Below the pieces are notes generated by a model, which saw nothing but the letters and a program-made list of their open reading frames with translations, was not told the DNA's origin and ran no database searches. The position numbers were made by a program, and so were the translations under genes. A stretch of DNA of 64,000 bases from Actinoplanes italicus (lineage in GTDB: Bacteria > Actinomycetota > Actinomycetes > Mycobacteriales > Micromonosporaceae): NCBI RefSeq assembly GCF_003001815.1, contig NZ_PVMZ01000001.1:186001-250000 (forward strand). Reading direction: 5' to 3'. Shown piece after piece: positions 18,910 through 27,308 of this stretch. Position 1 is the stretch's first letter. Every line of letters starts with the position of its first letter.

Positions 18910-20441
18910 TCGTCACCGTCCAATCCACAGGTATCTCCGCCGCGGACGTGATCGCCGTCGCCCGCGCCGACGCTCACGTCGAGATCTCCCCCGAGGCGCT
19001 GGAGGCGATGGCCACGAGCCGGGCCATCGTCGACGGCATCGAGGCGTCCGGCCGGCCCGTTTACGGCGTGTCCACCGGCTTCGGTGCGCTCGCCAACACG
19101 TCGATCGAGCCGTCGCGCCGGGCCGAACTCCAGCACGCACTGATCCGCTCGCACGCCGCCGGCATCGGTGCGCCCATGCCGCGGGAGGTGGTGCGGGCAA
19201 TGATGCTGCTGCGGGTCCGGTCGCTGGCGCTGGGCCGCTCCGGGGTCCGGCCGATCCTGGCCCAGGGCCTGGTCGACCTGCTCAACCACGACATCACGCC
19301 GTGGGTGCCGGAACACGGCTCGCTCGGCGCCTCCGGCGACCTGGCACCGCTGGCACACTGCGCGCTCGTGCTGCTCGGCGAAGGCTGGGTGCTCGCCAAG
19401 GACGGCTCCCGGATCGCCGGGTCCGAGGCGCTGCGCGGGGCTGGGCTGCGGCCGCTCGAACTGGCCGCCAAGGAGGGCCTCGCCCTGATCAACGGCACCG
19501 ATGGCATGCTCGGCATGCTGCTGCTCGCGATCGCCGACGCCGGGCACCTGTTCGCCATGGCCGACGTGACCGCGGCCCTCGCCATCGAGGCGATGCTCGG
19601 CTCCGAACGGCCGTTCCTGCCCGAACTGCACGACATCCGCCCGCACCCCGGCCAGGCCGCGTCGGCCGCCAACATCCATCGGCTCCTGCAGAACTCGGCG
19701 GTCATGGACTCGCATCGGGACGACCTGGCCCACGCGGTGCAGGACGCCTACTCGATGCGTTGCGCCCCGCAGGTCGCCGGCGCCGCCCGGGACACCCTCG
19801 ACTTCGTCGTCACCGTCTCCGGCCGGGAGCTCGTCTCGGTCGTCGACAACCCGGTCGTGCTGCCGGACGGCCGCGTCGAGTCGACCGGCAACTTCCACGG
19901 GGCGCCCCTCGGATTCGCCGCCGATTACCTCGCCATCGCGGCCGCCGAGGTGGGGGCGATCGCTGAACGCCGTGTCGACCGTCTGCTCGACGTGACCCGC
20001 TCCCGCGAGCTGCCGCCGTTCCTGTCGCCCGACGCCGGCGTCAACTCGGGCCTGATGATCGCCCAATACACGGCCGCCGGAATCGTCGCCGAGAACCGCC
20101 GGCTGGCCTCGCCGGCGTCGGTCGACTCGCTGCCCACCAGCGGCATGCAGGAGGACCACGTATCGATGGGCTGGGCCGCCGCCAAGAAGCTGCGCATCGT
20201 CCTGGACAACCTGACCAGCCTCCTCGCCGTCGAACTGCTCTCCGCCGTCCGGGGCCTGCAGCTGCGTGCTCCGCTCGTGCCGTCCCCGGCGGGCCGGGCG
20301 GCGGTGGCCGCCGTCGAACCGTTCGCCGGGGCACCGGGCCCGGACCTGTTCCTGGCCCCGGTCCTGGAGCAGGCTCGCTCGGTGGTCGCCGGCCCCTCGC
20401 TGCGAGCCGAGATCGAGAAAGCGGTGGGTCCGCTGCGCTGA
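18906..20441 (+). CDS. hutH: Histidine ammonia-lyase
   Basis: 511 residues. First step of histidine catabolism: histidine to urocanate and ammonia. The Ala142-Ser143-Gly144 triad in [14 protein letters not shown] forms the MIO electrophile by self-cyclisation. Other family segments are [13 protein letters not shown] and [13 protein letters not shown]. It is the last gene of the operon; promoter-proximal regulator and tight coupling suggest a single mRNA from about 12.77 kb. No terminator hairpin is obvious directly after the stop, and a repeat-rich intergenic region follows. Confidence 0.98.
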   Translation: MIVTVQSTGISAADVIAVARADAHVEISPEALEAMATSRAIVDGIEASGRPVYGVSTGFGALANTSIEPSRRAELQHALIRSHAAGIGAPMPREVVRAMMLLRVRSLALGRSGVRPILAQGLVDLLNHDITPWVPEHGSLGASGDLAPLAHCALVLLGEGWVLAKDGSRIAGSEALRGAGLRPLELAAKEGLALINGTDGMLGMLLLAIADAGHLFAMADVTAALAIEAMLGSERPFLPELHDIRPHPGQAASAANIHRLLQNSAVMDSHRDDLAHAVQDAYSMRCAPQVAGAARDTLDFVVTVSGRELVSVVDNPVVLPDGRVESTGNFHGAPLGFAADYLAIAAAEVGAIAERRVDRLLDVTRSRELPPFLSPDAGVNSGLMIAQYTAAGIVAENRRLASPASVDSLPTSGMQEDHVSMGWAAAKKLRIVLDNLTSLLAVELLSAVRGLQLRAPLVPSPAGRAAVAAVEPFAGAPGPDLFLAPVLEQARSVVAGPSLRAEIEKAVGPLR

Positions 20442-20555
20442 CGGCCCCAGCCCCGCTCCGCCAAGGGCCACTCCCCTCGTTCGTGCTGGCTGAACCAGCC
20501 GTCCGGTACGGCGGCGTGGCCCGACCGAGGGATCAGGGATGGCCAGCCGAAGCCG

Positions 20556-20860
20556 GCGGATCAGAGCAGGCGGCCCGGCCAGGCTGACTAGGCCGGGCCG
20601 GACAGGGCAGAGCAGGTCAGGCTGACTAGGCCAGGCCGGGCCGGGCCGGGCCGGGCAGGCAGGGCCGGGCAGGCAGGGCCGGGCAGGCAGGGCCGGGCAG
20701 GGCCGGGCAGAGCAGGTCAGGCTGACTAGGCCAGGCCAGGCCAGGCCGGGCCGGGCAGGCAGGGCCGGGCAGGGCAGGCAGGGCCGGGCAGGGCAGGCAG
20801 GGCCGGGCAGGGCAGGCAGGGCCGGGCAGGGCAGGGCAGGCAGGGCCGGGCAGGCATTCC
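20556..20860. repeat. GC-rich degenerate array (GGCCGGGCAGG/GGGCAGGCA type)
   Basis: About 300 bp of short units built from GGCCGGGCAGG and GGGCAGGCA. A longer segment beginning AGAGCAGGTCAGGCTGAC recurs near 20605 and 20709, so there is also a higher-order duplication of about 105 bp. Confidence 0.9.
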
Positions 20861-20943
20861 GCCAACCTCAGCAGATCGGCAGGTGTGCGCCCTCGTCGCC
20901 CTTGGCCACCGCGCACCCGCCGCCAAACCGAAGAGCCGACGGC

Positions 20944-21072
20944 GATCTTGGGAGGTTATGGTCGCTGGGGCGGCGTAACCGCACAAGATCCCCCGCCGCT
21001 TCGCCGCTTCGCCTTCTTGGCAGCAGATCTAGTGAGATTCAGGGCGGGATGGCGGCCGAACCCCACAACATC
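20944..21072. repeat. Composite palindromic element, copy A
   Basis: Two imperfect stem-loops in tandem: GATCTTG...CAAGATC (20944-20990) and AGATCTAGTGAGATTC...CGAACCCCACAACATC (21025-21072). The whole 129 bp is closely similar to 55115-55244. It belongs to the dispersed AGATCTTGTGAGGTT family. Confidence 0.88.
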
Positions 21073-21137
21073 CGCCGCACATAAGCGTCGGCGGGCGACG
21101 GCGCGGCGTGGCGACGGGCCACCGGCCAGCGACCCTC

Positions 21138-21191
21138 ACAGATCTTGTGAGGTTTGGGCGGGACGCTTCGCCCAAACCTCACAAGATCTGT
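21138..21191. repeat. Perfect 23-bp inverted repeat of the AGATCTTGTGAGGTT family
   Basis: The left arm (21138-21160) reads ACAGATCTTGTGAGGTTTG plus GGCG and pairs without mismatch with 21169-21191 around the loop GGACGCTT. It could act as a bidirectional terminator between the convergent genes or be a REP-like mobile palindrome. Confidence 0.95.
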
Positions 21192-21387
21192 CGCTTCGGA
21201 CGCGAACAGCGGGACTAACCGAGGCGAAATCCAATAAGTCTCTCTGCGACGAGCATCCGTGACGCAAGACTCCGAGAATGCCCCGTAGCCCGCCCGGGAC
21301 AGCGGGGCCAGCTCGCGAGGGTATCGAGACAGACTCGGAGAGCGCCAAACCAACTCACCGAGCGCCAAGCCCAGCCGAGAGAGCGAC

Positions 21388-21556
21388 GAGACCAGCTCGA
21401 GAAGCGTTGAGAGCAGCTCAAGAGGCGTTGAGACCAGCTCAAGAGGCGTTGAGACCAGCTCGAGAAGCCTTGAGACCAGCCCGAAAAGCGGCGAGACCAG
21501 CCCGAAAAGCGGCGAGACCAGCCCGAAAAGCGGCGAGACCCAGCTCGGGAAGCCGC
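21388..21556. repeat. 21-bp tandem repeat, about 8 copies
   Basis: Units such as GAGACCAGCTCGAGAAGCG+TT start at 21388, 21409, 21430, 21451, 21472, 21493, 21514 and 21535, with weaker copies on both sides. The later three copies share a variant (CCCGAAAAGCGGC), showing block duplication. Confidence 0.92.
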
Positions 21557-21755
21557 GAGACCAGCGCGGAGAGCGCCAAGATGAGCCAGCAGCGCGTCGA
21601 GACCAGCGCGGAGCGCGTCGAGTGCCGACCATCTCAGGCGGGTCGGCGGCACTCGGGCTGCCTCCGCAGACAGAGTCACCAGCACATACCGCGAACCGCG
21701 AGGAATCAGGTGGCTTCCAGCGTGCGCAGCGCTGGGGACACTCGCAGCACCGCCG

Positions 21756-23246
21756 CTACCACCGCCACCGTGAGCAGGCCGCCACGATGATCACCGGGCG
21801 TGGACCGATCAGGGCGCCCGCGATGCCGTGGAGCAGGTTCGCTAGTTGTGGGCCGCCGAACAGCACCACCGTGAGTACCCCTTGGACGCGGCCACGGACG
21901 GCGTCGTCGGTGTGTGCCTGGGTGATCGCGTTGCGATGAGTGCTCAGGACGAAGTTGACGGCACCGCCCAGCACCAACGCCGTCAGCGCCAACGCGATGT
22001 GACTCGCCAAGCCGAGCAGGACCACCGCGAACCCCCAGGCGATCGCCGCCGCGGCCATCGTCCGGCCAGGATGGCGAGCCCGGGTGAAGGTGCCGGAGAA
22101 GAAGCCGGCCAGGAACACCCCGACCGGGTAGGCGGCGTAGAGCAGCCCGAGCATCGGACCACCACCGGCCGCGTCGCCGTAGGTGTGCCGGGCCAGCTCC
22201 GGAAAGAGCGCCACCGGCATACCGAACACCATGGCCGCTAGATCCACCGCCAGCACCGCCACCAACAGCGGACTCGCCGACAGGTAACGGAACCCGCCTA
22301 CGCGCAACGCCGGACTCCGGGCTAGGCCCGACGACGCCGGATCGACAGCCCTCGGTCCTGCAGAAGCCGCCCGAGACCGGGATTTTGCAGAATCCCCGAC
22401 CGGGACGACGAGTTTCACCGGGCTCCCGGCCAGAACGCTGGATTCCGCCGGACCCCCGACCGGGGCGAGGGGCTTCGTCGGACTCCCTACCGGAACGCCA
22501 GGTTCCACCACACCCACGACCGACTCAACAGATTGCGCTGGACCCCTGACCAGAACGCCAGGTTCCGCCACACCCTCGACCAAGCCGACGGGTCGCGCTG
22601 GACCCCTGACCAGGACGCTGGACTCCGCCGGACCGTCGGCTGGGGTGTGGGAACCTGGCGGCACCGCCGGCAGGCGGAACACCGCCCACAGGACCGCGAG
22701 CAGGGCGACCGCGTCGCAGAGGTAGAGCGTCTCCACGCCGGCCACCGGGATGAGCAAGCCGGCCAGGATCGGGCCGAGGATCGAGCCTCCGTAGCGGACC
22801 AGTGAGTTGAGACTGTTCGCGGCGGCCAGCAGCGAGGCTGGGACCAGGCGGGGCAGGACCGCTCCGGTGACGGTCGAGATCGCACCGAAGGTGAGGCCCT
22901 GGCCGGCCACCAGCAGTAACAGCACCGCAAGGGGACCGCCGACGGTCGCGTGCGCCCACAGGCCCAGATAAACGGCGGCCAAGGCAAGCTGGGCAGCCAG
23001 CAGGACACCACGCCGGTCACGCCGGTCGGCGAGGGCACCCGCACTGAGGGCGCCGGTGATCAGGCCGGCGAACGACGCCACGGCCGACCAGCCGATCGCG
23101 GCCGAGGAGCCGGTCGTCGCATACAGCTGGGCGGGAACCGCGACCACGCTGAGCGAGCCGCCGACCGCGGTCACCAGCGATGCAACCCACCAGCGGCGAT
23201 AGGCGGGGATGCGCAGCGGGCGACGGTCGGCGAGTGCCGCCCTCAC
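21756..23246 (-). CDS. MFS exporter with repetitive central loop and frameshifted C-terminus
   Basis: 496 residues in the intact frame. N- and C-terminal halves each show six-helix MFS segments (ALADRRDRRGVLLA between helices 2 and 3), resembling the EntS/MFS_3 exporter type. The central cytoplasmic loop (about 204-283) holds four 20-residue repeats of the form GxxExxVxVxGPxxxVxxV. The frame ends in VAACSRWRW, but restoring one G near 21785 gives VGGLLTVAVVAAVLRVSPAL and a stop at 21706-21708, a normal last helix and tail. So the gene carries a 1-base deletion, a sequence error, or a -1 slippage. GTG 23246 overlaps the upstream stop (GTGA), so it is coexpressed with the MerR-PP2C gene. Substrate unknown. 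Confidence 0.85.
   Translation of the reverse strand: MRAALADRRPLRIPAYRRWWVASLVTAVGGSLSVVAVPAQLYATTGSSAAIGWSAVASFAGLITGALSAGALADRRDRRGVLLAAQLALAAVYLGLWAHATVGGPLAVLLLLVAGQGLTFGAISTVTGAVLPRLVPASLLAAANSLNSLVRYGGSILGPILAGLLIPVAGVETLYLCDAVALLAVLWAVFRLPAVPPGSHTPADGPAESSVLVRGPARPVGLVEGVAEPGVLVRGPAQSVESVVGVVEPGVPVGSPTKPLAPVGGPAESSVLAGSPVKLVVPVGDSAKSRSRAASAGPRAVDPASSGLARSPALRVGGFRYLSASPLLVAVLAVDLAAMVFGMPVALFPELARHTYGDAAGGGPMLGLLYAAYPVGVFLAGFFSGTFTRARHPGRTMAAAAIAWGFAVVLLGLASHIALALTALVLGGAVNFVLSTHRNAITQAHTDDAVRGRVQGVLTVVLFGGPQLANLLHGIAGALIGPRPVIIVAACSRWRW
22397..22636. repeat. 60-bp coding tandem repeat, 4 copies
   Basis: Four diverged 60-bp units code for the 20-residue repeats in the central loop of the MFS exporter. 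Being a multiple of 3, the array keeps the frame; copies differ mainly at the second half. Boundaries are approximate. Confidence 0.8.
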
Positions 23247-24295
23247 GCCGGCACCACGTCGGCCACCACCGCGGCGACGTTGTCGTCCGCCCCGGCGGCG
23301 TAGGCCAGGGCGATCAGCTCGTCGAGCACCTGCCTCGGGTCATCCGGTCCGGACAGCACCGACCACAGGTCGCCTGCCGACACGGCCGCCGCCAGGCCGT
23401 CGGAGCAGAGCAGGTAGCGGTCTCCGGCCGCCGCCTCGTGGAGGGACAGGTCGGGCTCGGCCGTCTCGGCTCCGGTCAGTGCCCGGACCAGCAGGGACCG
23501 CTGGGGATGGGCCACCGCCTCGTCCTCGGTCAGCTGCCCCTGCTCGACGAGCGACCGCACGTAGGTGTGGTCGGCGGTGATCTGACTCAGCATGCCGTCG
23601 CGCAACCGGTATGCCCGGGTGTCGCCGATGTGCGCCAGCGCCAGGCGAGAACCCGACCAGTAGAGCGCCGTCAGGGTGGTGGCCGCCTCGCCGCCCTCGA
23701 TTTCACCGACCGCCCGGCCCGCGTCGCGCACCGCCTCGGCCAGGGCGCCGAGCAGGTCCTCGGCCGGCACCGGCACCGTCTCCAGTGGTTTGAGCGCCTC
23801 GACCGCGGCCGCGCTGGCCAGGTCACCGGCCCCGCCCCGCACCCCGTCGGCCACTGCCATCAGCCGTGGACCCGCATAGGCCGTGTCCTCGTTGCTGTCA
23901 CGCACCGGCCCGGCCTCGGACCGTGCCGCGAACCGGATCCCCAGAGTCCCCATTGCGCTGCCCCTGCCTGAGAGATAGTCGACGAGGAAGGTGGCCAGTC
24001 GGCCGCGCTCCGCGGTCTCCGCCAGCACCCGATCCCAGTAGGCGCCGATCTGGGCCGCCTGCTCGGCCGCCGGCAGCTCGCAGACCCGCCGGATCTCGGC
24101 CAGTGGCATGCCGAGCCGACGCAACCAGGCGATCAGCCGGGCCTGTTCGAGTTGCTCCGGCGCGTAGAGGCGGTAACCGGAGGCGTCCTCGACCACGGCC
24201 GGTCTGAGCAGCCCGAGCTCGTCGTAGAGCCGCAGTGCCTTCGGCGACAGCCGGGCCGCCCGGGCGAACGCCCCGATCGTCAGCAGTGGCCGCAC
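23243..24295 (-). CDS. MerR-type HTH fused to PP2C-family Ser/Thr phosphatase
   Basis: 350 residues. Residues 1-115 are a MerR DNA-binding domain (LTIGAFARAARLSPKALRLY, GYRLYAPEQLEQARLIAWLR). Residues 125-350 are a PP2C domain with metal-binding acids in DSNEDTAYAG, VADGVRGGAGD, LCSDGLAAAV and GADDNVAAVV. The fusion couples promoter binding with phosphoprotein dephosphorylation, or uses the PP2C fold as a sensor. GTG 24295 is chosen because GAGGAG sits 5 nt upstream; the frame continues upstream only through the 18-bp repeats. It precedes the MFS gene with a 4-bp overlap. A MerR-type promoter with 19-bp spacer lies upstream, so autoregulation is likely. Confidence 0.9.
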   Translation of the reverse strand: MRPLLTIGAFARAARLSPKALRLYDELGLLRPAVVEDASGYRLYAPEQLEQARLIAWLRRLGMPLAEIRRVCELPAAEQAAQIGAYWDRVLAETAERGRLATFLVDYLSGRGSAMGTLGIRFAARSEAGPVRDSNEDTAYAGPRLMAVADGVRGGAGDLASAAAVEALKPLETVPVPAEDLLGALAEAVRDAGRAVGEIEGGEAATTLTALYWSGSRLALAHIGDTRAYRLRDGMLSQITADHTYVRSLVEQGQLTEDEAVAHPQRSLLVRALTGAETAEPDLSLHEAAAGDRYLLCSDGLAAAVSAGDLWSVLSGPDDPRQVLDELIALAYAAGADDNVAAVVADVVPA

Positions 24296-24317
24296 CGTAT
24301 CTCCTCGTCCTTGTAAC

Positions 24318-24441
24318 CGACGATGTCCCTGGAATCGACGATGTCCCTGGAACCGACGATGTCCCTGGAATCGACGATGTCCCTGGAACCGACGATCCCC
24401 CGAACCCGACGATGCCCCTGGAATCGACGATGCCCATCGGT
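24318..24441. repeat. 18-bp repeats in the 5' leader of the MerR-PP2C gene
   Basis: About 6.5 copies of CGACGATGTCCCTGGAAT. The last base alternates T and C in the first four copies, so the real unit may be a 36-bp dimer. Given the promoter position at 24462-24492, the array would be transcribed as part of a roughly 160-nt leader. Confidence 0.93.
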
Positions 24442-24461
24442 CCCCGTGACCAGTACCGACG

Positions 24462-24492
24462 ATGCTGGGCCTTCCCCCAGGGGCAAGGTCAA
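24462..24492 (-). promoter_or_regulatory. MerR-type promoter/operator with 19-bp spacer
   Basis: On the minus strand TTGACC and CAGCAT are separated by exactly 19 bp, the over-long spacing used by MerR regulators. The spacer contains the dyad CTTGCCCCTGGGGGAAG. It points at the MerR-PP2C gene. Confidence 0.82.
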
Positions 24493-24711
24493 CCCATCCC
24501 ACCGACCGGTACGGCACGCATCCGGTAACCGAACGGCAGGGTGGTGGATCCGGTGTAGAGGACGACGCCCGCGATCAGGTCGTCGCCGAGCGGGTCGGCG
24601 ATCCGGCGGATCCCGGAGAAGTAAGGCGTTCGTTCGCGACGGGTGTGCTTTCGACATGCGGCGCGGCGGGCTTACGCGAACCGAGCGGTGTCGATACGGG
24701 AGGCTGGGCTG

Positions 24712-25956
24712 ATGATCCGACGTCACTCCGGGCTCGTCTTCGTCGAGCACTCGTTGTCCGTACCGCTGAATCATGATTTTCCGCAAGGACCGCACATCGA
24801 GATCTTCGCGCGGGAGGTGAGGGAGAACGATCCATCGGCCGAAGGCCGTCCGTTTCTGCTCTATCTGCAGGGTGGGCCGGGTAACCGGTCGCCGCGCGAC
24901 CTGCCGGTGTGGCTGCGCCGGGCGACGCGGGACTATCGCGTGGTACTGCTCGACCAGCGCGGCACCGGGCTCAGCAGCCCGCTCTCCCGGCAGACCCTGG
25001 CCCGGGTAGCCGATCCGGCCGGGCACCTCACGCATTTCCGGGCCGACAGCATCGTCGCCGACGCCGAACTGCTGCGCGCGCACCTGGCCGGCGATCGGCC
25101 GTGGAGTGTGCTGGGGCAGAGCTTCGGCGGGTTCTGCGCGGTCACGTACCTCAGTTTCGCGCCGCACGGGCTCCGCGAGGTGATCATCACGGGTGGGCTG
25201 CCCGGGCTGACCGCGACGGCCGACGACGTCTACCGGGCGGCCTATCCGCGGGTGCTGGCGCACAACGAGCGGTACTTCGCGCGCTATCCGGACGACGAGG
25301 CGCTCGCCCGGCGGGTCGTCGACGCGCTGCGTGAGCAGGACGCCCGGTTGCCCGCCGGCGACCGGCTCACTCCGCGGCGGTTCCAGACGCTCGGCATCCA
25401 TCTCGGCTCGAACGCCCGCTTCGATCTGTTGCACCATCTGCTCGAGGAGGCGTTCGTCGGGGACGAATTGTCGGAGATCTTCCTGCGCCGGGTGGACGCC
25501 GCGATCTCGTTCGCCGAACAGCCACTGTTCGCGGTCGTGCACGAGGCGATCTACGGGCAGGGCGCGGCCACCGGGTGGGCGGCGCACCGGGTCCGTGACG
25601 AGTTCCCGGCCTTCGACCTGGACTCCGGAGGTCCGGTCCGGTTCACCGGGGAGATGATCTATCCCTGGCTGTTCGAGGAGGATCCGGCCCTGATTCCGCT
25701 CGCCGCGGCGGCCGACCGGCTGGCCACCAAGAGCGATTGGAAGCCGTTGTACGACCCGGAGCGGCTCGCCGCCAACGAGGTGCCGGTGGCCGCCGCGATC
25801 TATTTCGGCGACATGTACGTGGACCGGGACATGTCGCTGGCCACCGCGGCCGCGATCGGCAACGTGCGGCCGTGGGTGACCAGCGAGTACGCCCACGACG
25901 GCCTGGGACGCGAGGAACGAGTCCTGGACCGTCTCCTGACGATGGTGCGGGACTAG
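24712..25956 (+). CDS. Proline iminopeptidase-like alpha/beta hydrolase (peptidase S33)
   Basis: 414 residues. Oxyanion region LLYLQGGPGNRSPRDLP, nucleophile elbow GQSFGGFCAV, acid in IYFGDMYVDRDMS and His in TSEYAHDGLG give a complete Ser-Asp-His triad. This is the long proline iminopeptidase type that releases N-terminal proline from peptides. ATG 24712 has GGGAGG at proper distance. The stop TAG is inside CTAG, which is also the stop of the convergent rdgB gene. Confidence 0.9.
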   Translation: MIRRHSGLVFVEHSLSVPLNHDFPQGPHIEIFAREVRENDPSAEGRPFLLYLQGGPGNRSPRDLPVWLRRATRDYRVVLLDQRGTGLSSPLSRQTLARVADPAGHLTHFRADSIVADAELLRAHLAGDRPWSVLGQSFGGFCAVTYLSFAPHGLREVIITGGLPGLTATADDVYRAAYPRVLAHNERYFARYPDDEALARRVVDALREQDARLPAGDRLTPRRFQTLGIHLGSNARFDLLHHLLEEAFVGDELSEIFLRRVDAAISFAEQPLFAVVHEAIYGQGAATGWAAHRVRDEFPAFDLDSGGPVRFTGEMIYPWLFEEDPALIPLAAAADRLATKSDWKPLYDPERLAANEVPVAAAIYFGDMYVDRDMSLATAAAIGNVRPWVTSEYAHDGLGREERVLDRLLTMVRD

Positions 25957-26573
25957 CGGGGCAGTTCCTTGGCGATCACCTTGGCCAGCTCGCGGAACGC
26001 CTTGCCGCGGTGGCTGATGGCGTCCTTCTCGGAGGGGCTGAGCTCGGCGTTCGTACGATCTTGGCCGTCCCCGACGAAGATCGGGTCGTAACCGAAACCG
26101 CCCTCACCGCGCCGGTTGCGCAGCACCCGGCCGGTCTGACGGCCCTCGACCAGGTGCTCACGCCCGTTCGGCAGCACGAGAGCCGCCGCGCAGACGAACG
26201 CCGCACCACGGTGCTCGTCGGCCACGTCGGAGATCTGCGCCAGCATCAGGTCAAGATTGGCGTCGTCCTTGTCGTCGCCGGTCGTGCCGGACCAGCGGGC
26301 GCTGAACACGCCGGGCATGCCGTTCAGCGCGTTCACCGCGAGGCCGGAGTCGTCGGCAACCGTCGGCAGACCGGTCCGTTTGGCACCCTCACGGGCTTTG
26401 ATCAGCGCGTTCTCACCGAAGGTGAGGCCGGTCTCGGGCACGTCCGGGTAACCCGGGAAGTCACCGAGGCCGACCAGCTCGATCTGGGCCACACCGAGGG
26501 CCGCGTCGAGAATGCGCTGCAGTTCGACCAACTTCTTCTTGTTGCCGGTGGCGAGAAGGAGACGGGCGCTCAC
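25953..26573 (-). CDS. rdgB: RdgB/HAM1 non-canonical purine NTP pyrophosphatase
   Basis: 206 residues. It removes ITP, dITP and XTP from the nucleotide pool. Family motifs: [50 protein letters not shown], and [12 protein letters not shown] 26573 overlaps the rph stop (GTGA), matching the rph-rdgB pairing conserved in actinobacteria. The stop is shared in CTAG with the opposite gene, leaving no intergenic space. Confidence 0.96.
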   Translation of the reverse strand: MSARLLLATGNKKKLVELQRILDAALGVAQIELVGLGDFPGYPDVPETGLTFGENALIKAREGAKRTGLPTVADDSGLAVNALNGMPGVFSARWSGTTGDDKDDANLDLMLAQISDVADEHRGAAFVCAAALVLPNGREHLVEGRQTGRVLRNRRGEGGFGYDPIFVGDGQDRTNAELSPSEKDAISHRGKAFRELAKVIAKELPR

Positions 26574-27298
26574 GCGGCGAGGGCCTTCTGCTGCAGAGTG
26601 GCCAGTTCGGCGCATCCGAGCACACCCAGGTCGAGCATCGCGTCCAGCTGGGCCCGGCGGAACACGCCATTTTCGCCGGTGCCCTGCACCTCGACGAAGT
26701 CGCCCGCGCCGGTGCAGACCACGTTCATGTCGACCTCGGCGGTGACGTCCTCGTCGTAGTCGAGATCCAGCCGCGCCTCACCGCCGATCATGCCGACGCT
26801 GATCGCCTGGATCGAGGTGTGCAGCACCTTGTCGATCTTGCCGGCGAGCGCCTTGCGGTCGGCCAGCCAGGTGACCGCGTCGTGCAGCGCCACATAGGCA
26901 CCGGTGATCGCGGCCGTGCGGGTGCCGCCGTCGGCCTGCAGGACATCACAGTCCAGGACGATCGAGTTCTCCCCGAGCGCCTTCAGGTCGATGCAGGCAC
27001 GCAGGCTGCGCCCGATCAACCGGGAGATCTCCTGGGTACGCCCACCGACCTTGCCTTTGACACTCTCGCGGTCACCACGGGTGTTCGTGGCGCGCGGAAG
27101 CATCGCGTACTCGGCGGTGAGCCAGCCCAGCCCGGAGCCCTTGCGCCAGCGTGGCACCCCCTCGGTGACGCTCGCGGTGCAGAGCACGCGGGTGTTTCCG
27201 AACTCCACCAGCACCGAACCTTCGGGGTGCATGCTCCAGCGCCGGGTCAGCGTCACCGGTCGCAGCTGGTCGGCCGTACGGCCGTCGGGTCGCGCCAT
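26570..27298 (-). CDS. rph: Ribonuclease PH
   Basis: 242 residues, normal length. Phosphorolytic 3' exonuclease that trims tRNA 3' ends. Motifs: [52 protein letters not shown] (split: key Arg and Gly residues at about 74-90), [17 protein letters not shown] and [15 protein letters not shown]. It lies 10 bp after the glycosyltransferase gene and overlaps rdgB, so the three are likely cotranscribed. Confidence 0.97.
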   Translation of the reverse strand: MARPDGRTADQLRPVTLTRRWSMHPEGSVLVEFGNTRVLCTASVTEGVPRWRKGSGLGWLTAEYAMLPRATNTRGDRESVKGKVGGRTQEISRLIGRSLRACIDLKALGENSIVLDCDVLQADGGTRTAAITGAYVALHDAVTWLADRKALAGKIDKVLHTSIQAISVGMIGGEARLDLDYDEDVTAEVDMNVVCTGAGDFVEVQGTGENGVFRRAQLDAMLDLGVLGCAELATLQQKALAA

Positions 27299-27308
27299 GC
27301 TACGTACC

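Larger units (their letters stand above)
20442..21705. other. 1.26-kb gene-free repeat region between convergent hutH and MFS genes
   Basis: No credible gene is seen. The region holds a degenerate GGCCGGGCAGG array, a composite palindromic element, a perfect 23-bp hairpin and a 21-bp tandem array, each listed separately. A 170-codon open frame at 21278-21790 on the plus strand exists but is built from the 21-bp repeat and lacks a ribosome-binding site. Confidence 0.75.

Noticed and set aside
20626..20986. Minus-strand frames with Pro-Cys-Leu repeats
   Set aside because: They are translations of the degenerate GGCCGGGCAGG array and have no start signal.
21278..21790. 170-codon plus-strand frame with 7-residue repeats
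   Set aside because: It is made of the 21-bp array, has no ribosome-binding site and runs into the antisense of the MFS gene end.
24296..24517. N-terminal extension of the MerR-PP2C protein with RRFQGH repeats
   Set aside because: GTG 24295 has a strong GAGGAG site, the MerR domain starts right there, and the predicted promoter lies downstream of the far ATG.
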